A DNA stretch of 55,665 bases, taken from the NCBI GenBank assembly GCA_934090595.1, contig CAKOJO010000001.1:1-55665 (forward strand), read 5' to 3'. The notes beneath the pieces were generated by a model. That model saw nothing but the letters and a program-made list of their open reading frames with translations. It was not told where the DNA came from and did not search any database. Position 1 is the first letter of the stretch; the number at the start of each line of letters is the position of its first letter. Both the position numbers and the translations under genes were made by a program. Positions 22,139 to 30,409 of the stretch are shown here, in pieces. This stretch comes from an uncultured Bacilli bacterium (GTDB taxonomy: Bacteria; Bacillota_I; Bacilli_A; RF39; UBA660).

Positions 22139-23668
22139 ATGAAAGAAAAATTTTATATTAGTACTGCGATTGCTTATACTTCTGCTAAACCTCATATTGG
22201 AAATACATATGAGATTGTTTTAACAGATGCTATTGCTAGGTATAAGAGACTTAAAGGATATGATGTTTATTTTCAAACTGGTACAGATGAACATGGTCAA
22301 AAAATAGAACAAAAGGCCATAGAAACGGGTGTTTCTTGTAAGGAATATGTTGATAGTGTTGCTGATGAAATTAAAAACATTTGGGATGTTATGAATACTA
22401 GTTATGATAAGTTTATTAGAACTACTGATCCTTTACATGTTGAAAAAGTTCAAAAGATATTTAAAAAATTATATGATCAAGGTGATATTTATAAAGGTGA
22501 GTATAAAGGACTTTATTGTACGCCATGCGAATCTTTTTGGACTGAAACTCAGTTAGTTGATGGTAAATGCCCTGATTGTGGTAGGGAAGTTCATGAGACT
22601 AGTGAAGAAGCATATTTCTTTAGAATGAGTAATTATGCTTCATGGCTTGAAGATTATATTGAAAGTCATCCACATTTTATACAACCTGAATCTAGAAAAA
22701 ACGAAATGATAAATAATTTTATTAAACCTGGTCTTGAAGATTTATGTGTTTCGCGTTCATCTTTTAAATGGGGAATACCTGTTTCATTTGATGAAGACCA
22801 TGTTGTTTATGTATGGCTTGATGCTTTAACTAATTATATTACTTTTCTTGGATATGATCCAGATGGCAATTCAGATGAGATGTTTAATAGATATTGGCCT
22901 TGTGATGTACATGTAATTGGTAAGGACATTTTAAGATTTCATACTATTTATTGGCCAATTATATTGAAAGCTCTCGGTTTAGATCTTCCTAAAAAAATAT
23001 TTGGTCATCCTTGGATGCTTTTTGGAAATGATAAGATGAGTAAGAGTAAAGGTAACATAGTTTATGCTGATGATTTGGTTAATGAGTTTGGAGTTGATGC
23101 TGTTAGATATTATATGCTTCATGAAATGCCATTTTCATCTGATGGAACTTTTACTAGAGAGCTTCTTATAGATAGTATTAATTCTAATTTAGCTAATGTA
23201 CTTGGTAATTTAGTTAATAGAACTATCGGTATGATTAATAAATATTTTGATGGTGTTGTTGAAAATGGAAATATAACTGAAGAAGTTGATAATGATTTAA
23301 TTAATTTAGTTTTATCTAGCAGAGATATTGTTGATGACAAAATGAATAATTTACGTGTTGCTGATTCTTTAGATGCTATTTTTGATATCTTTAGAAGATG
23401 TAATAAGTATATTGATGAAACAATGCCATGGGTGCTTTCAAAAGATGAAAAACATTTTGACAGATTGTCTACTGTTTTATATAATTTAGTAGAATCAATT
23501 AGATTTGGTGCTGTTTTGCTTCAAGCATATATGCCAGATACAAGTAAAAAAATATTTGAACAACTGAATACAGATGTTAAAGATTTTAATAGTTTAGATC
23601 AGTTTGGATATTATGAATCTGGTACTAAATTAAATAATTCGTTTGTTTTATTTCAACGAATTGATTAG
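22139..23668 (+). CDS. metG: Methionyl-tRNA synthetase
   Basis: MetRS (509 aa), class I synthetase charging elongator and initiator tRNA-Met. The HIGH-like motif is PHIGNTYEI, the zinc knuckle has CTPC and CPDC, and the KMSKS loop is DKMSKSKGNIV. It lacks the C-terminal EMAP/Trbp111-like dimerisation domain found in the B. subtilis enzyme (664 aa). ATG 22139 is chosen because GGAGGG ends six bases upstream; an ATG two codons earlier touches that site. It is controlled by the T-box in front of it and ends with its own terminator. Confidence 0.97.
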   Translation: MKEKFYISTAIAYTSAKPHIGNTYEIVLTDAIARYKRLKGYDVYFQTGTDEHGQKIEQKAIETGVSCKEYVDSVADEIKNIWDVMNTSYDKFIRTTDPLHVEKVQKIFKKLYDQGDIYKGEYKGLYCTPCESFWTETQLVDGKCPDCGREVHETSEEAYFFRMSNYASWLEDYIESHPHFIQPESRKNEMINNFIKPGLEDLCVSRSSFKWGIPVSFDEDHVVYVWLDALTNYITFLGYDPDGNSDEMFNRYWPCDVHVIGKDILRFHTIYWPIILKALGLDLPKKIFGHPWMLFGNDKMSKSKGNIVYADDLVNEFGVDAVRYYMLHEMPFSSDGTFTRELLIDSINSNLANVLGNLVNRTIGMINKYFDGVVENGNITEEVDNDLINLVLSSRDIVDDKMNNLRVADSLDAIFDIFRRCNKYIDETMPWVLSKDEKHFDRLSTVLYNLVESIRFGAVLLQAYMPDTSKKIFEQLNTDVKDFNSLDQFGYYESGTKLNNSFVLFQRID

Positions 23669-23676
23669 AAATGTGT

Positions 23677-23715
23677 AAAAAAAGAGTGTAAAGTTGATAT
23701 TTCTACTCTTTTTTT
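23677..23715 (+). terminator. Terminator after metG
   Basis: AAAAAAAGAGT pairs with ACTCTTTTTTT across a loop of about 17 bases, followed by the T-run. Confidence 0.7.
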
Positions 23716-23781
23716 GTTTTATATTGTTTGATAATGTTTTATAATTAGAATGCAGTAGAGAATAACAAAAAGGAGATAATT

Positions 23782-23940
23782 ATGATTGCAGAAAGATTAA
23801 AGAGGTATGCAGTAATTATGAGTGTTGTTTTTGTACTAGTTATGATTTATTTAACTAGTGTGCATTCTTTTATAGATGCGTTTTATTTTCTGATTATGCT
23901 ATATGGTGTATATGTATTTATAGAAACAGTAGATGAATAA
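23782..23940 (+). CDS. Small membrane protein, unknown function
   Basis: A 52-residue open frame (starts MIAERLKRYAV, ends FIETVDE) with a strong AAGGAGATAATT site seven bases before ATG 23782. Two hydrophobic segments (about residues 10-22 and 33-47) suggest a two-pass membrane protein. A TATAAT hexamer lies 37 bases upstream (23740-23745), and a terminator follows the stop, so it looks like an independent single-gene unit between metG and tatD. I do not recognise the family. Confidence 0.7.
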   Translation: MIAERLKRYAVIMSVVFVLVMIYLTSVHSFIDAFYFLIMLYGVYVFIETVDE

Positions 23941-23946
23941 TAATAG

Positions 23947-23970
23947 GTGGATGAATAATCATCCACTTTT
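23947..23970 (+). terminator. Terminator of the 52-residue gene
   Basis: The perfect eight-base stem GTGGATGA-ataa-TCATCCAC is followed by TTTT. Confidence 0.75.
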
Positions 23971-23998
23971 GTGTTATAATGTTTTTGGAGGTATAGTT

Positions 23999-24757
23999 AT
24001 GTTTGATACACATTTACATCTAGTTAATGAGGGATATGATGATATTGGTAGAGTTATAGATGATGCGGCAGAGTCAGGTGTTTTATATTTGATTCTTGGT
24101 GGTTGCAGTAAAGAAGATAATGCTTCTAACATTGATCTTTGCAAAGGATACAATAATTTATTTGTGACTGTTGGCTATCATCCTAGTGAAATTGATAATT
24201 TAAATGATTCTGATTTTTTATTACTTGAAAAACAGATTTTAAATAATAAAGACAAGATTTTAGGTATTGGGGAAATTGGGTTAGATTATCATTATGGTAA
24301 AGAGGATAGAATATTGCAAATTGAAGTATTTAAAAAGCAACTTGTTATTGCTAAAAAATATAATTTACCTGTTATTATTCATACTAGGGATGCTATGCAA
24401 GAAACGTATGATATTTTGAAGAATAGTGGTGTTAGAGGTATTATTCATTGTTTTTCTGGAAGTAAGGAAATGGCTGATAAATTCATTGAACTTGGTTTTT
24501 ACTTAGGAATTGGAGGGGTAGTTACCTTTTCTAATAGCAAACTTGGTGATGTTGTAAGAGAGATAGATTTATCTCATATTGTTTTAGAAACTGATTCTCC
24601 CTATTTGTCTCCTTTTAGAGGCGAAAAAAATGAACCTAAAAATATTAAAATTATAGCAGAGAAAATAGCCTCTATTAAGGATGTGGGTTTTGATGATGTA
24701 GCAAAAATTACCAGTAACAATGTTATCAGATTATTTGACTTGAATGGTAAAATATGA
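23999..24757 (+). CDS. tatD: TatD-family metal-dependent hydrolase (DNase)
   Basis: TatD-family TIM-barrel hydrolase (252 aa), equivalent to B. subtilis YabD. Members are 3'-5' DNases, and the family is also implicated in D-aminoacyl-tRNA and DNA repair contexts. Metal ligands are visible in FDTHLHL, IGEIGLDYHYG, VIIHTRDA, HCFSGS and ETDSPYLSP. ATG 23999 has GGAGG seven bases upstream; the longer frame starting at 23933 runs through the terminator in front of it. The place after metG is conserved in Bacillus. Confidence 0.95.
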   Translation: MFDTHLHLVNEGYDDIGRVIDDAAESGVLYLILGGCSKEDNASNIDLCKGYNNLFVTVGYHPSEIDNLNDSDFLLLEKQILNNKDKILGIGEIGLDYHYGKEDRILQIEVFKKQLVIAKKYNLPVIIHTRDAMQETYDILKNSGVRGIIHCFSGSKEMADKFIELGFYLGIGGVVTFSNSKLGDVVREIDLSHIVLETDSPYLSPFRGEKNEPKNIKIIAEKIASIKDVGFDDVAKITSNNVIRLFDLNGKI

Positions 24758-24786
24758 TACTATTTTAGTAGTTGAGGTGATTTGTT

Positions 24787-25380
24787 TTGAATCATATAAA
24801 AAGAAATAGTTTTAAAATACTGATGAGTATTTTCAGTATATTTGGATTTATGTTTATATCTGTTGGTATTGGTATAATGTATGCATTAGAAACTGATGAA
24901 ACAAATATTAATGTAATTAATGATAGTAAAAATTTACTTACTTATTCTGATTTAAAAAGTGGGCAATCTGAGTTGTTGGAAAAACAATTGAAACCAGTAT
25001 TTTACAATAGTATGGCGGATGCAGTTTTTTATTCAAAAAGTTATCCTACTAGTTTTAAAGCAAAATTAGTTCATTATGGTCCTGATTGTGCTTCTTGTGG
25101 TGGCCGTCTTGGTTGCAATGGACAAAATGCGAAAAATGGTAATATATATTATAATGATAAAGAGTTTGGTAAAATAAGAATTGTTGCTGCTTCAACATTA
25201 TTACCATGTGGTAGTATTTTAAAAATTAATTTGGATGCTTATGATAATATGTATGTTATAGTTCTTGATAGAGGTGTTGATTCTTCAATGATTGATTTAT
25301 TAAAAGAAAGTCAAAGATCTAAATCTCCGGTTAGAACTGTGAATAATGTCGTTTTTGATATAGTTAGATATGGATATTAG
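24787..25380 (+). CDS. Membrane-anchored 3D-domain protein (YabE-like position)
   Basis: A 197-residue protein with one N-terminal membrane segment (about residues 11-34) and an extracytoplasmic part. The C-terminal 100 residues resemble the 3D/double-psi beta-barrel domain of RpfB/YabE-type proteins: KIRIVAASTLLPCGSILKI, then VIVLDRGVDSSMIDLL, where Asp residues replace the three-Asp signature only in part. A cysteine cluster (GPDCASC, then GC) precedes it. It occupies the yabE slot after tatD but lacks G5 and DUF348 repeats. TTG start with GAGGTGAT five bases upstream. A cell-wall lytic or binding function is inferred from the fold family. Confidence 0.7.
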   Translation: MNHIKRNSFKILMSIFSIFGFMFISVGIGIMYALETDETNINVINDSKNLLTYSDLKSGQSELLEKQLKPVFYNSMADAVFYSKSYPTSFKAKLVHYGPDCASCGGRLGCNGQNAKNGNIYYNDKEFGKIRIVAASTLLPCGSILKINLDAYDNMYVIVLDRGVDSSMIDLLKESQRSKSPVRTVNNVVFDIVRYGY

Positions 25381-25412
25381 TTAATGGTTATTTTATAGCC
25401 GTTAATTTTTTT
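25381..25412 (+). terminator. Terminator after the 3D-domain gene
   Basis: TTAATGGTTA-ttttA-TAGCCGTTAA (two G-U pairs) followed by seven T residues, beginning right at the stop codon. Confidence 0.8.
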
Positions 25413-25496
25413 ACATTTTTGAAAAAAAACTGAAAAATATATTGCAATATTTTTAAAAATATATTATCATGGTTATAGTAAAGGAGGTTAAACATA

Positions 25497-26081
25497 ATGG
25501 AAGATAATGGTTCTAAGAAAATTTTGTTGACTGTTTTAGGAGTTGCAATTTTAGTTGTTGCTGTTGTTGGTATTTCGTTTGCATTGTTTACTTCAAATGA
25601 TAACGTAACTGGCGAAAATACTATTAAATCTGGAACAGTTACTATGAGTTTCTCAGAAAAAACAAATGGTATTACGTTATCTAATGCTTTACCAATGAGT
25701 GAAGCTGATGCATTACAACAATTAACTAAGGACGGAGATTATTTCGACTTTGATGTTGTTACTAAAACTTCTAAAGCGGGAACAGTTATTCCTTATAAAG
25801 TTTCTGTTGCAAAAATTAGTGGTGATTTAACAGATGATCAAATAGCAATTAATCTTCAAAAATTAGGAACAGATGGCAAGTATACTTCAATAGTATCTGG
25901 TAAAAAAATCAGTGAAATGGCAAATGGTGTAATTGTTGATGCTACTGATAATGCTGGTACTGCTGCTGGTAAGACAGATTCTTATAGATTAAGAATTTGG
26001 ATTGCTGGTGATCAAGATGCTTCTACTATTGCTTCTGACTCTAAATATTCTTTAAGAGTTAATGTAAATGGTGGAGTTTAA
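25497..26081 (+). CDS. TasA-like secreted protein (SipW-dependent), copy 1
   Basis: A 194-residue TasA/camelysin-type protein. The signal peptide has a long hydrophobic core (about residues 9-30) ending in SFALF, and it is followed by the family motif NTIKSGTVTMSF. The mature part is a beta-rich domain with the late motif YRLRIWIAG seen in TasA relatives. TasA proteins are cut by SipW and form extracellular fibres in biofilms or, in other species, spore-associated layers. AAAGGAGG precedes ATG. It heads a cluster with two paralogues and the sipW gene. Fibre formation here is inference. Confidence 0.8.
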   Translation: MEDNGSKKILLTVLGVAILVVAVVGISFALFTSNDNVTGENTIKSGTVTMSFSEKTNGITLSNALPMSEADALQQLTKDGDYFDFDVVTKTSKAGTVIPYKVSVAKISGDLTDDQIAINLQKLGTDGKYTSIVSGKKISEMANGVIVDATDNAGTAAGKTDSYRLRIWIAGDQDASTIASDSKYSLRVNVNGGV

Positions 26082-26106
26082 AATTTTATGAAAGGAGTTT
26101 AATATA

Positions 26107-26877
26107 ATGGAAAACAATAAAACTATGATTTTATCAATTCTAGGTGTACTAGTTTTGGTTATTGCTGTTGTTGGTGTGTCATTCGCTATGTATAGTTTTT
26201 CTGCTCAAGGTACTAAAGAAAATGTAATCACAACAGGTTCTGTTTCTTTATCAATTGATAAGAAAGGGCAATCTTTATTTACAGTTGAAAATACATATGG
26301 TGTTAGCGATGAAACTGGTCTAGCAGGTGGTGAAGGTGTTGGTACAGGTAATTTTACTTTAACAGCTAATTTATCTGGTACAATGAACATTCACTATGAA
26401 GTTGGATTTGTTGATTTGACTGAAGGTAATACTAATTTAACAGATAGTATGATTATGGTTGCTATTAAAGATAATAATGATAATTATTATACTAGTACTG
26501 GTACAACTAAAACTGCTACTGCTGTTACTTTAAATAGTTTTGCTAATAATAAAGGATTTGCTACTGATGATACAGGAATGACTGGTATTACTGCTGATAC
26601 TTATTTATTGAATAATTATGTATTTGATAAGGGTGTTATTACAACATCTGGTAATCAAAAGACATATACTATTAATGCATGGATTAGTGATAAATATGTA
26701 TTAAAAGGTGGAGAAGAAGGAACAGCTAATACAACTTCTGGATCTTGTTCAGTTGCTGGTAATGATACAGAAGCTGCTTGTAAATCTGCAAATGGTGTTT
26801 GGACCAATACACAAACTAAAGAAACTACTGAAGAAACATTCAGTTTTAAAGTTAAAGTTGCAGCTGCTCAATTCTAG
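26107..26877 (+). CDS. TasA-like secreted protein (SipW-dependent), copy 2
   Basis: A 256-residue paralogue of the preceding gene. The signal region (ILSILGVLVLVIAVVGVSFA) is nearly the same, and NVITTGSVSLSID follows as the family motif. A later insert near residues 215-240 contains two cysteines (GSCSVAG, AACKSANGVW), which could form a disulfide after export. The gene starts 25 bases after copy 1 with AAAGGAG and ends with a clear terminator. Probably exported and processed by the SipW-like peptidase downstream. Confidence 0.8.
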   Translation: MENNKTMILSILGVLVLVIAVVGVSFAMYSFSAQGTKENVITTGSVSLSIDKKGQSLFTVENTYGVSDETGLAGGEGVGTGNFTLTANLSGTMNIHYEVGFVDLTEGNTNLTDSMIMVAIKDNNDNYYTSTGTTKTATAVTLNSFANNKGFATDDTGMTGITADTYLLNNYVFDKGVITTSGNQKTYTINAWISDKYVLKGGEEGTANTTSGSCSVAGNDTEAACKSANGVWTNTQTKETTEETFSFKVKVAAAQF

Positions 26878-26888
26878 TATGATGAAAT

Positions 26889-26913
26889 GCAAGTGTAATG
26901 CTTGCTTTTTTTT
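26889..26913 (+). terminator. Terminator after TasA-like copy 2
   Basis: GCAAG-tgtaatg-CTTGC followed by eight T residues. It separates the two abundant-type TasA-like genes from the rest of the cluster. Confidence 0.85.
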
Positions 26914-26999
26914 GTTTTTTTGTAAATGTTTAAGAAAACACTTTTATTTTTTTAATATTTGTGATATTCTATTGTTATAGTAGAATTGGTGGTGAAGCT

Positions 27000-27692
27000 A
27001 TGAAGGATGATAATGAAAAGTATTTTGATGTTTCCTCAGATAAAGAATTGGTTAAGGTTGCTGATAAGGTAGCTTTTGAAATTTTGCATCCTGAAAATAA
27101 AAGTGAAAATGGTCGTTTTATATTCTTATTACTATTGCTTATTGTACTTTTAACTTTATTTGTGTCATTTATATGTTTTTCTGTGGCTGATCATTTTAGT
27201 TCGGTTAAAAATAATACAATAACTACTGGTTCGGTTTTATTTTCTTTTTCTGATGACAGTAATTATATTAACATGGTAGACATGTATCCTGTTTCAGATG
27301 AGGTTGGAATGAAATTGAATGGTAAAAATGAAATGTATGAATTTAATGTTTCTGAAAAGTATTATGGTGATATTTCAAAAAAGAAAAATTCTGATTACTC
27401 TAGTTATGAAGTTTCGTTAGTATTGAATGATGAAAATACTATTTCACCTGAATATATCAAAATTTATTTAGTAAAAAATCAAAAAGATGTAAAAATTAAT
27501 GATAAAATTGTCAATAAAGTATCAGAACTTCCTAAGAGTAAAATACAAAATAATGGGTATACTTTAATTAGAAATGAAATTACTGATGATAATTTTGATA
27601 CTTATACTTTTAGAATGTGGTTGTCAACTGATTATTCTGTTGATAATGTTTCTAGAATATTTAAGTGCAAGATTGCTGTTAATAGTTATTAA
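27000..27692 (+). CDS. TasA-like protein with cytoplasmic N-terminal extension, copy 3
   Basis: A 230-residue paralogue with about 40 charged residues before the hydrophobic segment (FIFLLLLLIVLLTLFVSFI), unlike the other two copies. The family motif NTITTGSVLFSFSD follows the membrane segment, and YTFRMWLSTDY lies near the end. The long N-terminus suggests it may stay anchored in the membrane with its beta domain outside, perhaps as the base or minor subunit of a fibre (the accessory role TapA has in B. subtilis, though it is not homologous to TapA by sight). ATG 27000; ribosome site GGTGGTGAAG is weak. Confidence 0.72.
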   Translation: MKDDNEKYFDVSSDKELVKVADKVAFEILHPENKSENGRFIFLLLLLIVLLTLFVSFICFSVADHFSSVKNNTITTGSVLFSFSDDSNYINMVDMYPVSDEVGMKLNGKNEMYEFNVSEKYYGDISKKKNSDYSSYEVSLVLNDENTISPEYIKIYLVKNQKDVKINDKIVNKVSELPKSKIQNNGYTLIRNEITDDNFDTYTFRMWLSTDYSVDNVSRIFKCKIAVNSY

Positions 27693-27709
27693 AGAAAGGG
27701 TTGGTAGTA

Positions 27710-28378
27710 GTGAAAAAAACTTTAAAATTGATTTCTAAAATTATTTCATCGACTTTATTTATTTTGCTTTTATGTGTAATGATATTTTTGCTTATTTATG
27801 TTGTTAGGGTAAAGGTTCTTGCTAATAATAATGATTTGGGTGAAGTAAAACTTAATTTTTATACAATACTTTCTCCAAGTATGTATCCGACAATAAAACC
27901 AGGAGATATTATTGTTACTTATAGGGAAGATGCTTATTATAAAGGAGATATTATTACTTTTGTTTCTACTTCGAATATTAGTAGTGGTAAAACTATTACT
28001 CATAGAATTTATTCTGAACCCATAGAAATGAATGGTAAAATGCAATATACTACTAAAGGTGATAATAATCCTACTCCAGATAGTTCTCCTGCTAGTGAGG
28101 ATAATGTTTTAGGTAAGGTTTTATTTAAGATACCAAAAGCTGGTTATATTCAACAATTTTTATTATCAAAAATTGGTTGGGTTTCTGTTATTCTTCTTCC
28201 TTGTATGGGAGTTGTTATTTATGATATTTTAAAAATATTTAAGATTGCTGGTAGCAAGACTAAATCTGTTGTTAAAAAGAATGCAAGGTCTGATGTTGCT
28301 AGAAAAGAGCTTATTAAGACTTTAAATGAAGATGAATACGAAAAAGATAATGATAAAAAGTTAAATAAGGAGGAATAA
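27710..28378 (+). CDS. sipW: SipW-type signal peptidase I
   Basis: A signal peptidase of the ER/SipW type (222 aa). The nucleophile is Ser57 in LSPSMYPT and the general base is a histidine (H98, THRIY) instead of the lysine of ordinary bacterial signal peptidases. GDNNPTPD is the usual third box. One membrane anchor lies at the N-terminus (about residues 12-32), a second hydrophobic segment at about 160-180, and the tail is charged and cytoplasmic. GTG 27710 has GAAAGGG nine bases upstream. SipW enzymes process TasA-like proteins, which are encoded directly upstream here. Confidence 0.92.
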   Translation: MKKTLKLISKIISSTLFILLLCVMIFLLIYVVRVKVLANNNDLGEVKLNFYTILSPSMYPTIKPGDIIVTYREDAYYKGDIITFVSTSNISSGKTITHRIYSEPIEMNGKMQYTTKGDNNPTPDSSPASEDNVLGKVLFKIPKAGYIQQFLLSKIGWVSVILLPCMGVVIYDILKIFKIAGSKTKSVVKKNARSDVARKELIKTLNEDEYEKDNDKKLNKEE

Positions 28379-28380
28379 TT

Positions 28381-29070
28381 ATGATTAAAGATTTTTTTAA
28401 ACTTTTTGGAAATATAGTTATGATGTTAGGAATTATAATGGCTTCATTTTTGTTGCTAATTAACCTTTATCATTATAGAGAAATTTCTCATATTTATAGT
28501 GTTGATACTAGTGAAAACATTTCTTATAAAAGTATCAGAGATAATATTAATAAATCAGAAAAATTGGTTTCTATTGATATATCTAATGTTGCTGCCAGTA
28601 AAACTGATTCTGCAAAGGCAATTCAAGGTACAATTAATAAATGTATAACATCTTTTAAGGATTCTGAATTATATAAAAATTCTGGAATGCATACTTTTAA
28701 ATATTATGATACTTACACAAATATGAATTATTTATATACTAAAATTAATGCTGAATGTAATAGTTTATTAAAGTATAGCATAAAGCCTTATATTGAATCT
28801 AATTCTAGTGTTAAATCTAGCTATAATAATATGATTAATAATTATGAAAAAATGTTTGATGTTGTTGCTAGTAATGCAAATTATATGGAAAAGAAGTCAT
28901 TAAATACTAATTCTTATTCATTTACTAGTGAAATGAATAGATTTTCAATTTTTGATGATTTGAGAAGTGATACTGAATTTACTTTGAGAAATTATGATAT
29001 AGTTTCTTCACTCATTTTAGACATATCGACTTGGTATCATGATACATTCGGAGGTGATTCTAATGAGTAA
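28381..29070 (+). CDS. Membrane-anchored protein of the TasA/SipW cluster, unknown function
   Basis: A 229-residue protein not recognised as a known family. One N-terminal membrane segment (about residues 8-30) is followed by an extracytoplasmic region rich in Ser, Asn, Tyr and Lys, predicted by eye to be mostly helical, without cysteines except two (near residues 97 and 124). AAGGAGGAATAATT precedes ATG, and the gene starts two bases after sipW and overlaps the next gene by eight bases, so it is part of the export cluster. It might be an anchor or assembly factor for the TasA-like proteins; this rests only on context. Confidence 0.6.
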   Translation: MIKDFFKLFGNIVMMLGIIMASFLLLINLYHYREISHIYSVDTSENISYKSIRDNINKSEKLVSIDISNVAASKTDSAKAIQGTINKCITSFKDSELYKNSGMHTFKYYDTYTNMNYLYTKINAECNSLLKYSIKPYIESNSSVKSSYNNMINNYEKMFDVVASNANYMEKKSLNTNSYSFTSEMNRFSIFDDLRSDTEFTLRNYDIVSSLILDISTWYHDTFGGDSNE

Positions 29071-29533
29071 CATACTTTCTAAAATGTTCTTTTATTTGAG
29101 ATATGTTTTGATTATTGGTGCATTTTTCTTAGTGTTTTGGGGACTTACTTTTACTTATCAACGTTTGGAAAAACCTATGTCTGAAGCAATTAATGTTTTA
29201 ATTCCTTTTGCTTTAGTGTTTCTTGTTTTTATTGTTAATTTGTTTATTGGTAAAAAGGAATGTAGTGAGAATTTATTGTTTAATTTTGGTACTTTCTTAA
29301 TATTATCAGTTACAATATTAATTGGATTAAGAGCAAAATTTGATACTAATATGTTAATATATTATAAGTATAACATATCATATAATTCGGCTTATTTAGC
29401 TGATAATCTTGCGATGATTGAATCAATGTTTTATGTTATTTTTGGTTCTAATATTTTACTTATTGTGAGTGCTTTACTTGATAAAAAAAAGGCTGATAAA
29501 AAGAAAAGTAGTGTTAGTAAGAATGCTGAATAA
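29063..29533 (+). CDS. Multi-pass membrane protein of the TasA/SipW cluster, unknown function
   Basis: A 156-residue protein with four hydrophobic segments (about residues 10-30, 40-61, 70-88 and 118-140) and a short Lys/Ser-rich tail (DKKKADKKKSSVSKNAE). ATG 29063 has a full GGAGGTGAT site; the gene overlaps the preceding one by eight bases. It is the last gene of the cluster and is followed by a strong terminator. I do not recognise it; a small membrane partner for the peptidase or the fibre proteins is only a guess from context. Confidence 0.6.
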   Translation: MSNILSKMFFYLRYVLIIGAFFLVFWGLTFTYQRLEKPMSEAINVLIPFALVFLVFIVNLFIGKKECSENLLFNFGTFLILSVTILIGLRAKFDTNMLIYYKYNISYNSAYLADNLAMIESMFYVIFGSNILLIVSALLDKKKADKKKSSVSKNAE

Positions 29534-29552
29534 TCAGTTTCTTACTTTTTTT
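29516..29552 (+). terminator. Terminator of the TasA/SipW cluster
   Basis: A long hairpin (AGTAAGAA...CTGA-ataa-TCAG...TTCTTACT) overlaps the stop codon and runs into seven T residues. Confidence 0.85.
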
Positions 29553-29593
29553 ATTTTAAAAAAAGTGTTATTATTTATATGGAGGTATCCATT

Positions 29594-30409
29594 ATGTTAA
29601 AGGATTTTAATTTTAAGAAAAAGTATGGGCAAAATTTTTTGATTGATAAAAATATTGTTACAAAAATAATAAATAGTATTGATATATTACCTAATAGTTT
29701 AGTTATAGAAATTGGATGTGGGGATGGCAGACTTACTAGTGAATTGTGCAAAAATTTTGATTATGTTCTAGGATATGAAATAGATTTAGATGTGAAAGAT
29801 AGACTTATTGGTAATCTTAGTGATTTTAATAATTACAAAATTATATTTGATGATTTCTTAAATAGAGATTTAATTTATGACTTAAGTGATTTATCTTATT
29901 CTAATATTTGTGTAATAGCTAATTTACCTTATTATGTTACTACTGCGATTATTGAAAAATTAATTTCTTCTGGTATTGATTTTAATTTCATGAATTTTAT
30001 GGTTCAAAATGAGGTGGCTGATAGATTTACTGCTAAAGTTGGAACTAGAGAATATAATTCTTTAACTGTTTTTTTGAATTATAAATATGATGTTAAAAAG
30101 TTGTTTGTTGTAAATAGAAAATGTTTTTATCCTGTTCCTAATGTTGATAGTGCTATAGTTTGTTTTAAGAAAAGAGCTACTGATTTAGATGTTTTGGATG
30201 AAAATTTGTTTTTTAAATTAATTAGAGATTCATTTAAATTTAAAAGAAAAAATTTGAAAAATAATCTTTCAATGTATAATCTTGAAATTGTTTCTGATAT
30301 TTTAAAAAAACATAATTTAGATTTAAGTGCAAGGGCTGAACAACTTGATATAGATATTTTTTGTGAAATTTCAAATGCTTTAAGTGAGGGTAGTATTGAT
30401 GAAAAATAA
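29594..30409 (+). CDS. rsmA: 16S rRNA dimethyladenosine methyltransferase
   Basis: RsmA/KsgA (271 aa) dimethylates two adjacent adenosines in helix 45 of 16S rRNA, a late step of 30S assembly. The N-terminal KKYGQNFLID, the SAM-binding VIEIGCGDGRLT and the catalytic NLPYYVTTA are all present. ATG 29594 follows GGAGG by eight bases. In B. subtilis rnmV (RNase M5) lies directly upstream; here rnmV is missing from this place and the TasA/SipW cluster stands there instead. Its end overlaps the class B sortase gene. Confidence 0.96.
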   Translation: MLKDFNFKKKYGQNFLIDKNIVTKIINSIDILPNSLVIEIGCGDGRLTSELCKNFDYVLGYEIDLDVKDRLIGNLSDFNNYKIIFDDFLNRDLIYDLSDLSYSNICVIANLPYYVTTAIIEKLISSGIDFNFMNFMVQNEVADRFTAKVGTREYNSLTVFLNYKYDVKKLFVVNRKCFYPVPNVDSAIVCFKKRATDLDVLDENLFFKLIRDSFKFKRKNLKNNLSMYNLEIVSDILKKHNLDLSARAEQLDIDIFCEISNALSEGSIDEK

